Source: Trichobilharzia szidati
Lineage: Eukaryota > Platyhelminthes > Trematoda > Strigeidida > Schistosomatidae
Assembly: GCA_944472155.2 (NCBI GenBank)
Contig: OX235277.1
Span: 38,512,804 to 38,576,803 of the forward strand
Direction of reading: 5' to 3'
DNA: 64,000 nucleotides
A program made the position numbers and the translations under genes. The notes beneath the pieces are model-generated. The model ran no database searches. It saw nothing but the letters and a program-made list of their open reading frames with translations, and was not told where the DNA came from. Positions 10,151 through 20,410 of this stretch are shown here, in pieces. Within the stretch, counting starts at the first letter, position 1; each line of letters starts with the position of its first letter.

Positions 10151-10439
10151 TATTATCAGAATCCAAATCACTCAAATTCCTGTGAATCAACACTCGAAGA
10201 TAATATAATTCATGGTGAAACAGTCAGGAGTGGATATAAAAATACGACAGAAACAAACTATTTCAAACTATCGAAAAGATTTGTAGCTCAAATGGATGAT
10301 AATAGTGTGGCTGTACTTTTTCACTGCTTTGCTTTTCAAGTTGAACAGGAGATTTCAAGCTAGAGTTCTGAATTTTCAGTAGCGGCGGTGTTTTTATTTA
10401 CGGAACGGAGGATTGCTAGCCTCAAGCACAAGTCTACAT
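10151..10439. other. Unassigned sequence
   Basis: A 74-codon open frame starts at 10139 but overlaps the TH tail and shows no family motif. Nothing else seen. Confidence 0.3.
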
Positions 10440-10765
10440 CTTTACAGAATTCACTACTGACTAGGCGAGGTTATCATGTAGCAGCTACCATGGCTGCCTT
10501 CCAAGCAGTTGATCCGGGTTCGTCTCCCGGTGGTCGCAAGTGCTTTGGTGAGTCGATGGCTTAGTAGTAGAACACTGGCCAACCACGCAAGTGGTCCTGG
10601 GTTCGAACCTTGGCCGACGACCCCCTAAACATTGCTTGCTTGGTAGCAAACGCAGTAAATATGGAAGGTTGACTGTGAAGCCAGCAACTCCATCACGTAA
10701 AAAATACCACTTCTACTGAAACTTCGGAGCACTAGCCTAAAGCCATATGTTCCACTGGGAACAGA
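10440..10765 (+). mobile_element. SINE with tRNA-like head and RTE-like 3' end (SINE2)
   Basis: Two B-box-like motifs (GGGTTCGTCTCCC at about 10515 and GGGTTCGAACC at about 10600) with an A-box-like TGGCTTAGTAG between them suggest a double or composite tRNA-derived head. After a body (GGAAGGTTGACTGTGAAGCC) the 3' end AGCCATATGTTCCACTGGGA resembles the RTE 3' terminus in this window (CCTATGTTCCACT). Sharing an end with an autonomous LINE is the usual sign of which machinery moves a SINE. Related copies at 11895, 31680, 56880 and 59228. Confidence 0.6.
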
Positions 10766-11091
10766 AATGAATTTTACAAAATCGAGGTTTAGGAGTGTGT
10801 CTGTTGGGAATCCAACCCTGAACCAGTTGCTTGGCTGGCTATTCAGTATTCAGCCACTGAACCACGAAGGTACGGTGTGGTTATGTGATAAAACGTTTTT
10901 CAGAGCAAGATAATAGCATTAATTTGCAGGTCGGGAGATACTACCATGACAGATTAAAAAAGACAACATCCATTTCATTTTGTACGCAGATACCAGGTTT
11001 ATAGGCACTAGTTATGCATGCCTTTGCACCTTCCGGCATCTTTTTTAATTGTTTGTCTACAGACGACGATGAACGACTTGATAGTGTCAAT
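10766..11091. other. Unassigned sequence
   Basis: Contains one further tRNA-like B-box complement near 10815 (AATCCAACCC) but no supported element. Confidence 0.3.
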
Positions 11092-11103
11092 ATTATACTG
11101 TTT

Positions 11104-11267
11104 TTCAAGTATTGGTTTTGTAGGGATTTTGTTTGATTTGTTGGAGGATTTCATCATGAGCTGACATCATTTAGAGAACCACTGGACGAAACAGCTGTCC
11201 AGTACTCCCTGCAGGTTTTCCAGTGGTTCTCTAACCAATGTCAGCTCATGATGAAATCCTCCATCCA
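11104..11267. mobile_element. Minimal TH foldback insertion with 12-bp target duplication
   Basis: Perfect duplication ATTATACTGTTT at 11092-11103 and 11268-11279. The insertion is almost entirely an inverted repeat: arms 11143-11185 and 11220-11262 match at 40 of 43 positions. The 34-base centre keeps only GACGAAACAGCTGTCCAGTA from the hammerhead-like block, and there is no tRNA-like block. It is the shortest complete TH insertion here. Confidence 0.85.
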
Positions 11268-11279
11268 ATTATACTGTTT

Positions 11280-11894
11280 CATTGTTGAACCCCTAGATCA
11301 TTTTTGCTTGTGTGTGTCTCAAACATTTAGTTAGGTGCGTGGCAAAGTCACTTTTCCACACAACTTATGTACTTGCTTCTACAGTTACCCTCACATTGAC
11401 AAATACTGTCAGAAGTGTTACGGATGAAGGGGAAGGCACTACTCGTTCCCGGGCTGTTGCAGTAGCTGGTTATCGGTACTGTGGAACATAAATCTAGCAG
11501 TTTATTGTGTTCGCTGTCTAGCTTTATCAAGCCTTTGTTACACAGTTTCCTACAAGTCGAACTCTTTAAATTACGGACTAGGGTGTGCAGAAAATGTTTA
11601 CAGGTGTTAGGATAGTTTTCTTGACTTCTTTACCTTTCTAATATATGGAAAGACGTGCTAAGACCACTTTTCACAATAACTGTCACCTGCATAGTTGTAA
11701 ATCAAGAGTATTAAATGAGCTGTAAACAGTGTAGACATGAAAAAATTCTAAAGAACCAAATGAAAATGACAAATGACCATCATTATCGTCCCCTGAGTGG
11801 ACAGATTAGTAAACATGAAGCCCAAAATGGAGGCAATAGAAAAGTATATTAGAACTTCTTTACAGTATCAGTGGTTCATAGATAGAATGCGCGT
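11280..11894. other. Unassigned sequence
   Basis: Mixed-composition stretch. A 60-codon minus frame at 11348-11530 (with CQCEGNCRSKYI) has a faint Cys-rich, PLE-like look and can be read as a very degraded endonuclease, but I cannot support a call. Confidence 0.3.
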
Positions 11895-12100
11895 AGTCCA
11901 AGTTTGGTTCTCAACGGATGCATCCTTCAACCTGGCCGAGTTCAATACTCTATAGTAAGCCTTCTATAAAAGAAGAAAGGTTGACTGTGAGGTCAGCAAC
12001 CCTTCCCCGAACAAAGAAGACACCAGCGCCACTGAACTTCAAAACCCGAACCCCTATGTTCTACTCACAACGCACGGAATTAAGAGGAAGTCGAATTTCG
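11895..12100 (+). mobile_element. SINE2 fragment
   Basis: Shares with the copy at 10440 the body segment AAGGTTGACTGTGAGGTCAGC and the end CCCTATGTTCTACTCACAAC. The tRNA-like head is eroded. Confidence 0.5.
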
Positions 12101-12229
12101 CAAAATAGGCCAACTTATTTAACAGTGATGATGGACCGTCATGACATTTTGGGCGATCATTTGTTCTCATAATCACGTCAAGGCTAAAAACAGGTTGAAT
12201 CTGAAAAGTCTTCAGTAAATAAACTGACA

Positions 12230-12640
12230 GAGTTCTGTCTACAGCAAACCAAGAACCAGGTGCATGGCACTGGTTACTGCCTAGTCCTACTGAAAGTCAG
12301 CCCTGTGCACGAATAGCTCAATGGTAATGTCTCTCACCACAATATTGGATGATGCGGATTCGAATCTCAGAGGTGACATGAGTTCGCTCAATATTGTAGA
12401 TATTTTTTTATCGAGCCTTAAAAACACGAAACTTAGGTGTAAGGTTGCCTGTCGATTGCTTCCAGCCATCTAACATCACTTTGGATTGCATCCCGATGTC
12501 AAGCCGCCTAGCATGGTGACCGCAATGTGCATCTGACTGATAGAATTCACCAGACCAATGACCAGACTCATGGAATTGGTCGCTACCTAGTAACCAGTCA
12601 AAGTCTAGTGCCACAATGTTGTGTCATACGTAAATATAAT
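12230..12640 (+). mobile_element. SINE3, tRNA-like head, degenerate
   Basis: A tRNA-like block at about 12308-12385 has A-box-like TAGCTCAATGG and B-box GGATTCGAATCTC. Flanking segments (GCACTGGTTACTGCCTAGTC upstream) resemble those beside the minus copy at 47040. Direction and limits are approximate. Confidence 0.45.
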
Positions 12641-12969
12641 CTATCCCATTGGATCAGATGTTCTACCAGTATGTCCAATATCTGTTTTGATACTGTTGAC
12701 GACTATCTACAACACACTCAATTGCTGTTATATCCTTAAATGTCTAAGCTGTACATAGAATAAATTACGCCACAAATACTAGCAGAATTAGTGGATCACA
12801 TGAGGATTTGGCATAGGGTGAAATTACAATGGCCTCACTTTAATTTATTTGCATGACCTAAAGTTATCAGCTTTGACTTCTATGGACTCGTTGGGAATGA
12901 ATTAGTTTCAAAGTACTTTTCACCACGAATAAGCATTAATGGAATATAAAAGTACGAAATATCCTCAGT
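12641..12969. other. Unassigned sequence
   Basis: No feature supported. Confidence 0.3.
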
Positions 12970-13735
12970 GAGATGCTTCTTTAGTAGGATCCAAAGAATG
13001 TGCACACAGGATATATACTTGAAGATGAAGAAAAGAAGGCTGTTCGAAACTGTAGTTGATAATAGCCGTCTAGAGAAGTTCATAAGGAGATATAAATTGG
13101 TCGGAACACGAAGACCCATTCTCCAAACCGCCGCTAAGAAGGATGAATATATCAAGCTACCATACCCACTTATTAACTAGACATAGATTGAATGCTTCGC
13201 TTAAAATGATATTTTATGCAGCTGAGATGTGGATCATTGAAAATTTGAAGCTTATATACCCATCTGAACCCTCGAAGTACACGAAGAGTGATGTCACATA
13301 CCACTTTATCCGCCATTTTAAATGTACATGTGGTCACACATATATGGGGAGGACTCATCAATCTCTGCAAGTAAGGGCTATAGAAGCAAACTGAATACTC
13401 CGAACTCATTAGTGGTGTAAACAGGCAACCTAGCTCTTCCATTCTAAAGTATATTACAGAGACAGGACATAAAATTAATGACTGTCTATAAAACGTGTTT
13501 GGGGCGTATCCTAAAGTTCGTGGAAGCATTAGCGAATAGGAGGTTTAAACCACCTTTCATTTGTTCAAAACCAAATCACCATCAGATTACACCTTCCTTC
13601 GTAAATTTTATTTTGACAATGTTATCTCCCTTCTTTGGCTTATTGATCTTTATTGTTATTTTGACTTTCAATATGTAGTCTTTTAACTTCACCTATTTCT
13701 ATTCTGTCACTCCTTAAGATCATATTTCGGTTTGA
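12970..13735 (+). pseudogene. PLE-G RT-end and GIY-YIG fragment
   Basis: Two overlapping frames: 12968-13180 (ETVVDNSRLEKFIRRYKLVG, thumb-like) and 13143-13394, which contains VTYHFIRHFKCTCGHTYMGR. The latter is the Cys-pair plus GIY-YIG signature with I replaced by M. Further C-terminal remnants (SSSILKYITETGHKIND) lie in a third frame. The 3' tail TTGTTATTTTGACTTTCAAT is nearly identical to the tail of PLE-C at 16490, suggesting a shared 3' end. Broken by at least two frameshifts. Confidence 0.6.
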
Positions 13736-13790
13736 TCTTGTATGAAATGTTTTGTGCAAATATATTACACAATCCACATAAATCAAGTAT

Positions 13791-14160
13791 TGCAGTATTA
13801 GTTTTGTAAGGATTTGATTGATTGGTTAAAAGACTTCATCATGAGGTGACATCGGTTAGGGGACCATTAGAAAACCTGCAGGGAGTACTTGACAGTCGTT
13901 CCATCCTAGTTTGGGACTCTTCATCACTGAAATGGAAGAAGTTGGAATTCATGGTCCGGCCATTGGATAGGGTCCCACTGGCTGAATAGTCTACGAGCTT
14001 GCTGGCCTTGTAACCAGAAGGTCCCGGGTTCGAACTGCAGTGGGTACATGTTGTTGAAGGGTCCCAAAATAGGATGAGACAGCTGTCCAGTACTCCGTGG
14101 ATGGCTTTCCAATGGTTCTCTAACACACGTCAGCTCATAATAAAATCCTGTGATCACGTC
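13791..14160 (+). mobile_element. TH repeat with inverted left arm
   Basis: Left arm 13791-13925 is a minus-oriented tail and hammerhead end. The plus unit starts within the leader at about 13926; tRNA-like block 13972-14045 (CGGGTTCGAAC B-box); hammerhead-like block 14047-14100 with TTGTTGA and GGATGAGACAGCTGTCC, so two core positions are altered. Confidence 0.7.
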
Positions 14161-14555
14161 TTTCAATTGGCTTGTCGAAATAAATGGAAAAGTCAATAGA
14201 ATTCCGGACAGATATTTTGACCATGTCCCTGACTACCTAGTGTAGTTAACATATGATTCTATATTACCCTGGAACTCAAAATGATCAGTCCCGATCACCA
14301 GTAAATTTTGATTCTGACGTCGAATAGTCCTTAATCCAATGGCACATGATTTCCCATCTGTGCCAAATCGTTACACAATTCAGCCAGTATCTAATATCAT
14401 TGCTGAGTAACTCTCTTCACAACTGATCTAGTAAATTGTATTGATCACGCTTGCTCATTCAAACTCTATGAAATGCATAAATTATTACCAAAAAGGCTCT
14501 TTAGGTGTTAAATTATTTTCTCAATTTTACAATAATAAATCTTACTTCATAATAG
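14161..14555. other. Unassigned sequence preceding a weak exon candidate
   Basis: AT-rich; a polypyrimidine-like TTATTTTCTCAATTTT lies near 14514. No repeat family recognised. Confidence 0.3.
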
Positions 14556-14690
14556 TGACGCTTCGGTGATCCATTCGACACTCGGAAAGCTGAGCATATT
14601 GGCAAAACAAAGCCACACATCCCTTCGAACAAAGCGAACAACAGCAGCAGCGATGACATTGCAGACGATCTGAAGGATAAAATGCAAATT
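14556..14690 (+). CDS. Weak candidate terminal exon, unidentified
   Basis: After an AG at 14554-14555 two overlapping frames look protein-like. One, starting at the second exon base, reads DASVIHSTLGKLSILAKQSH and ends at TGA near 14672. The other runs to TAA at 14690 with FDTRKAEHIGKTKPHIPSNK and a polar SSSDDIADDLKDKMQI end, but it has an in-frame TGA right after the AG. An AATAAA lies near 14851. The region is not similar to any repeat here. Could easily be chance. Confidence 0.2.
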
Positions 14691-14699
14691 TAAGCAACA

Positions 14700-14939
14700 C
14701 ATACACCTGATGTAAGCATCGTTCTTTGGATGTTTATACATTTTAAAGAAAAAAGTGATTGTGGAGCAAAACAACTACACTTTCAATAACTTCTTCCTTC
14801 GTCAGACGCTACAGTTATAAATTCACGAAGGTTAGAATACAAATAGCCAATCAATAAAGGTAAATTCATATTATATCAGAAACCGTACTGTGGTGTACAA
14901 GTATAAGATCGGATAATGGTCCACTAGTTACCATTGTCA
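14700..14939. other. Unassigned sequence
   Basis: No feature supported apart from the AATAAA near 14851. Confidence 0.25.
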
Positions 14940-15740
14940 ATTCAGTGCATATAAAATATACAGTCTTACTATGTTCTTCCTACACCTTTTGACCCAGTTT
15001 ACTCCACAGTACTATGATTATTTGTCAACCCTTGTGGTTTACACTGAGCTTATCTTATCGCTATTATTTGATTACGGCTCACTATTTGACCTCTTTAGTT
15101 TATCATTATATTTGTTATTTGTTATCTCCGTAACTTACATTCAGTGTACTCCACTTGTTTTTTTTGGTATTTTTGTGGTATTCACACTTATCAGTGTGTG
15201 CCTATGACTACAACTGCTCATGTGGAGCGAATTACATAGGCCGTACTCAGAAGGCTTTATCCATGCACGCATGTGAACATGTAACTGTATGGTTGAGTAA
15301 AGGGATGACAAAATGCGCAAGTAGTGCAGGCTTAGCCCACTTGGTAGATACTGGACACCCGATAAAATCTGGGCAGGCGTTCTCCAGGTAATCTGTCTAG
15401 AGGAACTTGACTACGTCTTCTGTCAGCAGCTGAAACGGTAACAATCAATATCAGAAGACCGGCTGTTTTCGTACAGAAAAAGTATGTTCAACCGTTATGT
15501 TTGCCTTGGACTACAAAAAGGTCCAAAATTCCTCCATAAACATTAACACTTTAAATTCCTATCGCAAATTTTTTTCTTTTCTTCATCTTCTTCTTTTCCT
15601 TTGTTTCATTGAAAAACGTTCATTTCTGACCTTTTACGACTTCATGACCTTCCTTATGATTTCTATTACTTTAGGTTTAAGTAGTTCTTTTCTAACTTGT
15701 TATCTTATTTATATATATCCAAACCAAGTTCGCTTTTAAC
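14940..15740 (+). pseudogene. PLE-A type endonuclease fragment with T-rich flanks
   Basis: Frame from about 15185: VCAYDYNCSCGANYIGRTQK, ACEHVTVWLSKGMTKCASSA, GLAHLVDTGH, i.e. Cys pair, YIGRT and the WLSKG segment of PLE-A. A frameshift follows; PAVFVQKKYVQPLC-type residues recur near 15460-15500. The 200 bases before it are T-rich and look like a PLE 3' tail (a similar GTGGTATTCACACT occurs at 17285), so two partial PLEs may be joined here. Confidence 0.6.
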
Positions 15741-15741
15741 A

Positions 15742-16693
15742 GTTTGAAAAAATGTGGGCATTGGGTATATGGTATTCATTATAATAAAGGTTTTTTGTAT
15801 TTCCCAATGAATGAAAAACAAAACGATATTGTTTTTACTGACGTTTCGCTACGAAACAACCTTGTCCATATAAAAGACCAAATCCCGAAAGATTCTCTAT
15901 CTAATTGTGTCTATAAAGTAAAATACTTGCTTGGAATGTGATGCGATATACATCGGACAAACACTGTCAGAGAGAAATCAAAATCAGAAGAAATGAACAC
16001 CGTAAAGCATCTGTTCGACAACCGAGAAATCCAACTGGACTAGGAAAGCTTGAAAAATCATCATGCTATAGAATCAGGTCACAAAATTGATTTTGACAAT
16101 ATTGAAATAATCCAGAAAAACTTCAGGAATCACAAAGAACGTCTAATATCAGAAGCACTTCATATCAAGTGGAATCCAAATTGCCTGAATAGGAATGATG
16201 GACTAAAACAGAATCTTACCTGGTTACAACACCTCCCTCCCCCATGAAGTGACAAAATCAACACGAATGTGATATGCAAGTTCACTATGTTAACACACAC
16301 TGCCTTTATAATTTTACACACTGATCAAATCCAACAATCTACACTTGATTTTGATTTTATCTTTACCAATTGACCAACTTGACAACGAAAAATGACCCCA
16401 GACTAACGAACGATGGTCAAGTTAGTAAACTTTGTTTTGATATAATAACAGATGTACTATTACCTTGGTTATTTGGTTTTGTGATCTTCATTGTTATTTT
16501 AACTTTCAATATGTCCTTTTAACTTGACTTAAGTCTATTTTCTCACGCCTTAACTCTCTGTTATATATATGCTGAGATTTTGTAAATTCTGGTTTAATAA
16601 TACTGCTTTGATAAAGCTATTAGCATTAAATAGCGAAATGTCAGTAAAAACAATATCGTTTTGTTTTTCATTCATTGGGAAATACAAAAACCT
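15742..16693 (+). mobile_element. PLE-C copy 1, interrupted at its 3' end by a TH insertion
   Basis: Left arm about 15770-15856 is an inverted copy of the 3' end (16624-16693, continuing after the TH insertion at 17069). Coding remnants start at once after the inverted arm: NNLVHIKDQIPKDSLSNCVY, frameshift, CDAIYIGQT, then ESGHKIDFDNIEIIQKNFRN and WLQHLPPP. The 3' tail from 16250 ends in the hammerhead-like motif. Layout parallels PLE-A2 at 8491. Confidence 0.7.
16600..16650 (+). ncRNA. Hammerhead-like motif, PLE-C 3' end
   Basis: TTGATAA core (two changes from CTGATGA), perfect stem II GCTATT/AATAGC, GAAA, short palindrome-derived stem III (ATGT, ancestrally ACGT as seen inverted at 15845), then C and AGTA. 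In the sister copy at 49323 the upstream TACT pairs with this AGTA as stem I; here three extra bases separate it from the core. Confidence 0.55.
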
Positions 16694-17054
16694 GGGAGTA
16701 CTGGACAGCTGTTTCGTCCTAGTTTGGGACTCCTCATCAGCACGCGCCCATCGGGATTCGAACCCAGGACCTTCTGGTTACAAGGCGCTATGTCGCGCTG
16801 TGTCGTGAATTGGCAGAAGCTAGAATTCAAGGACCAGTGGATGGGTTCCCAGTGGCTCAATGGTCTACGAGCTCACCTTGTAACGAAAAGGTCCTGTGTT
16901 CGAATCTCGGTGGGCGCATACTGATGAAGAGTCCCAAACTAGGACGAAAAGCTGTCCAATACTCCCAGGTTTTCCAGTGGTTCTCTCACTGATGTCAGCT
17001 CATGATGAAATCCTCCATACAATTAAACAAAATCCCTACCAAACCAATACTTGA
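16694..17054 (+). mobile_element. TH repeat, type copy: insertion with 14-bp target duplication into PLE-C
   Basis: AAATACAAAAACCT occurs at 16680-16693 and 17055-17068 and once, uninterrupted, at the corresponding place of PLE-C. The insertion is therefore exactly bounded at 361 bp. Bases 16694-16790 are the inverted hammerhead-like and tRNA-like blocks. From about 16791 a plus unit runs through leader remnant, tRNA-like block (A-box-like TGGCTCAATGG near 16853, B-box-like GTTCGAATCTC near 16899), hammerhead-like block and tail ending CCAATACTTGA. Because the inverted part duplicates sequence also present in the direct part, the template must have been longer than one unit or used twice. Confidence 0.85.
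16916..16966 (+). ncRNA. Hammerhead-like block of the TH repeat, best core
   Basis: CTGATGA at 16921-16927, stem II GTCC/GGAC with loop CAAACTA, GAAA at 16946-16949, AGCT and GTC at 16953-16955. Other copies read GAAACAGCTGTC, giving the palindromic stem III ACAGCTGT. Flanking GTACTG and CAGTAC (in consensus) are complementary but offset by three bases from the core, so stem I would need a bulge, or an ancestral CTG has been lost. Family descent is convincing; activity is doubtful. Confidence 0.5.
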
Positions 17055-17068
17055 AAATACAAAAACCT

Positions 17069-17640
17069 TTATTATTATGAATTGTTATCGTATTCACAAA
17101 ATCCTGTTTATTTCACTTCACTGAATTCATTATTATTATTATGACTGTTACTTGACAATCATTCACCAATAGTACTTTTAAGTTTACACCACATCAACGT
17201 TATTAATTCACCATCATTATTATTTTCGTTATTTTCACCCTTGAACTTAAGTCTAGTCTATCCCATTTGTTGGTTTATTTTTCTGTGGTATTCACACTGT
17301 CTCTCACACACCACTGTTTACACTGATTACTTATTACACTCACCCTCAAAACCTGTACCTTTGTTGACTTTGCATATACACCCACATCAATGAATTATTT
17401 CACCCGATTTTATCTCATGTTCACATTGACCATGTATATTCAAAACTAACTGACTATTGTTCCCTCCTATCTTATACTTGTTCAACAATACGCTTTCTGA
17501 CGCACTTCTAATTTGCCTTTACTGGCTGGCTGTTGTATGTTTAAATTAAGGGCTTCATAATTGTAGAGCTTGAAGAAGAATTCATTGAAACCAGAATTGT
17601 TCTCTCTGACTATTTGTGTTCTGTATTGCTATTTATCTCA
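17069..17640 (+). mobile_element. PLE-A type 3' tail with hammerhead-like end
   Basis: Starts with the rest of PLE-C, then a T-rich untranslated tail without coding remnants. It ends in a hammerhead-like motif at about 17562-17610 (TAGAGC, TTGAAGA, GAATTCATTGAAA). A partial second copy of the same tail lies at 18000-18280, separated by a TH fragment. Confidence 0.5.
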
Positions 17641-17741
17641 CCCTACTGAATATAACTCACCAACCCACCCCCAATGAAACTTACATTTCATTGATTACAA
17701 ATATATTGGTATGTCGCTAAACTGTCTATCCATATTTTCGA

Positions 17742-17985
17742 CTTTGATCACGGATTGATGTCAGATGGGGAAGGAGTAAAAACCATCGGGGAGGGCTGGA
17801 CAGCTGTTTCATCCTAGTTTGGCACTCATCGGCAGTACATATTTACTCAGGACCTTCTGGGTAAAGTTAACATCGTAGACCATTCGGGCACTGAGACCCA
17901 ATCTTACTTACTCCCGACTTAGTGGAGCCCAGTGGTCTCAACATCTCACTAGAACTCTAGTTAACTTTATCCTGCAGCCCGTCAC
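17742..17985 (-). mobile_element. TH repeat fragment
   Basis: Minus orientation: GGACAGCTGTTTCATCCTAG, GGACCTTCTGG and CTAGAACTCTAGTTAACTTT correspond to hammerhead-like block, tRNA-like block and leader, with deletions. Confidence 0.6.
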
Positions 17986-17999
17986 CCCCTGGTTATCAA

Positions 18000-18280
18000 T
18001 GTCTCTCTATCAAATATCAGTCCGCGAACAAATCACTCACATTTTATCTTATGTTCAGAATGACTGTACATATTACACGCATTCAAAAGACAATGTTAAC
18101 CAACGGATCATCATTTTAACCTCATACTTGTACGCCCCGCCGATACAGTTTCTGATATAACTTTTATTCGCATTTACAAGGCCACTGTATTCTATATTTC
18201 ATGGATTCATAATTGTAGATACTGAAGATAGAGTTAGTAAAACTACTGTTGTTCGCTCAAACAATCAACCTTTTATGAAT
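18000..18280 (+). mobile_element. PLE-A type 3' tail, second partial copy
   Basis: Parallel in order to 17380-17640 (ATTTTATCTTATGTTC, ATTCATAATTGTAGA) and ending in a degenerate hammerhead-like stretch, TACTGAAGATAGAGTTAGTA, then ACTACTGTTGTTCGCTC. Confidence 0.45.
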
Positions 18281-18352
18281 TTTTGAAAAATCATAAAATA
18301 AAGAATATTCAACAGAGAAACACTTATTGATTTCATGAATTGGTCTTAGAAA

Positions 18353-18725
18353 TTGGGTTGATTTCAGGTCTAATCAGAAGTTGACATCACTTAGAGTATC
18401 ATTATATACCATAGGGTGCTGGCCTATTGCTTTATCCTAGTCTTGGGCTCTACAATAGCATGCACCCATGACCCAACACACTAGGGATCGAAACCAGAGT
18501 TTACAGGTTATCAGACAATTTCCCTGAATCCAGTGCTCGACCTGTGAAATTCTTACTCTTCTCAGTTATGATTGTATAGCGCTACCACTAGCCAGTGTGA
18601 CTGGTGGATATTTATTCACACCCCCGATCTGATGAAACCTATTGTTTTAACGATTTCTCACTAGAACTCCTGATAACCCCATCCAGTACTATCCAGCTTT
18701 TAAGGGTTCTCTAACGGATGTCATT
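18353..18725 (-). mobile_element. TH repeat, old copy
   Basis: Minus orientation, diverged: GTTGACATCACTTAGAG tail, B-box complement GGGATCGAAACC near 18484, leader remnants CTAGAACTCCTGATAACC near 18663. Confidence 0.5.
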
Positions 18726-19349
18726 TCGTCATCTAACTTGAAGGTGTAGTGATTACCACGACTATACCTTTGTGGTTTCAGTCATGAACAATATTCGATA
18801 CAGCTTGACATTTTAACCTATTTAGATGGACATAAAATGGCTTGATGGGAAGTCTGCAGTCCCTCCCAGATGAATTTCAGTCTTAATATACATATATATA
18901 TATATATAAGGCGATTTCATCAAAGTTACAATCATTTTCCGTGCAAAACGCAACATTTTCTGTAGACATTTGAAGATAATAAATTGTGGAACGTCTGACT
19001 GAGATATTTTTGTGAAATCCCAGTGTAATTTGGCGTTTAACGCGGCCTAACTTAGTTCATTTACGACAATTCGAGATGTCTCCTTGACTCTTTGAATATG
19101 AGGGTGTAACTTTGACCTGATAATAATGGCTGAATACATTTTGTCAACTACAATAGACCACGATGTATACTGATTGATATGACTGGTATAACCCTTCAAT
19201 TTCGAGATCATTCAGCACTTGAGAGTTAGAACCGTGAATTTGTAGGTTATTCTGAAATGAACGACTAGTGTAGTCATAAGCTTTCTACTTTGCTTTTTTA
19301 CCTCTGAAGTTATTGATGAACATCGAGAATACAGGAATTTATTATATAT
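18726..19349. other. Unassigned sequence with (AT)n run
   Basis: AT dinucleotide run near 18890-18908; otherwise nothing supported. Confidence 0.3.
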
Positions 19350-19570
19350 TACAGCTTCAGAAGCTGTGCTCTATTCCATCCTGTTCTCTGCAGTCTTGCC
19401 TAGCTGGCTGCAAGAATACTCATAGGTATTCACTTCCTTCTTACACGTTCTCATCTGTTTCACCTTTGGGACCACACTATACGCATTGATTGCTTTCCAA
19501 TGGGGTTTCACTAGAGGGCCTGCCTGACGTGTGATTTTACCCAAACATTCCTTCCTCTGACACAAACAGA
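19350..19570 (-). pseudogene. RTE 3'-terminal fragment
   Basis: Minus frame 19565-19371 ends CKKEVNTYEYSCSQLGKTAE then NRME, the pattern (CEEE.K.YG..W.QLKKTAENR) of the RTE C-terminus seen in other copies. Confidence 0.55.
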
Positions 19571-19920
19571 TACATTTTCCAATGGCAGTTCGATACTATT
19601 CGAGCGTCACTCTTTTGACAGTGTAGTACTCATCCAAGCATGAGAAAAGTCAGTACAAAAGGAATTATTATTCATTATCTTTAGTTCGGCGTAACAGAAT
19701 GTTTTGTTTAACCAGTGTACAGAAATGAAGATTCAGAAGCGAAAATAGCTCACCTTCTATCCGAGATGTCATAGTCTGCAAGCGCCACACTTGGACGACT
19801 GGAAAAAAAGAAGGCAAAAGATAAAGTAGTAGTGTTACTTCAAAGTTACTTTTGAGTTTTCATTTTATTTTATTTTGATAAATTAATTTTGTTTCTTTGC
19901 CTGTTCCTTAGTTGCTTATA
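19571..19920. other. Unassigned sequence
   Basis: No feature supported. Confidence 0.3.
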
Positions 19921-20352
19921 ATTCTTGTATTCACTTAGATCTCTTACATAGTTTCGTATTATCTACTTTGTTTCTATGTGCATCCTGAGTAAAACTCACT
20001 CATCAAAATATTCATATCATTATTGCATAACTTCTTTTAACAACTGTTTGTGACAACTCATCACCTTTGTTACTATCCTAGCACTTAATTGTCTTGACTT
20101 ATATTACCAACCTTTACCTGTTTAGTTAAAATAACTTTAAGCAATTGTAATTCTTGTATCCACTTAGATCTCTTACATAATTTCTACCTTGTTTCTATGT
20201 GCATCCTGAGTAAAACTCACGATTATTATTACAACTGTTTCTGACAACTCATCACCTTTGTTACTACCCTAGTTTCACTAACACTTAATTTTCTTGACCT
20301 GTATTACCAACCTTCACTTGTTTAGTTAAAATTAACCTTAACCGATTGTAAC
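19921..20352 (+). repeat. Tandem duplication of a PLE-type 3' tail, period about 229 bp
   Basis: ATTCTTGTATTCACTTAGAT at 19921 recurs (one change) at 20150. The two units stay aligned through TCTATGTGCATCCTGAG, ACAACTCATCACCTTTGTTA and ACCTGTTTAGTTAAAAT. The second unit is slightly shorter. It runs directly into the hammerhead-like motif at 20411. Confidence 0.75.
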
Positions 20353-20410
20353 TTTGTTTGACAAACTTAATGTACACATACATACAAAACAATGCATATA
20401 TATTTGCGAT

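Noticed and set aside
10540..10620. Possible tRNA gene
   Set aside because: B-box is good, but the ends do not pair as an acceptor stem and the block recurs as part of SINE2.
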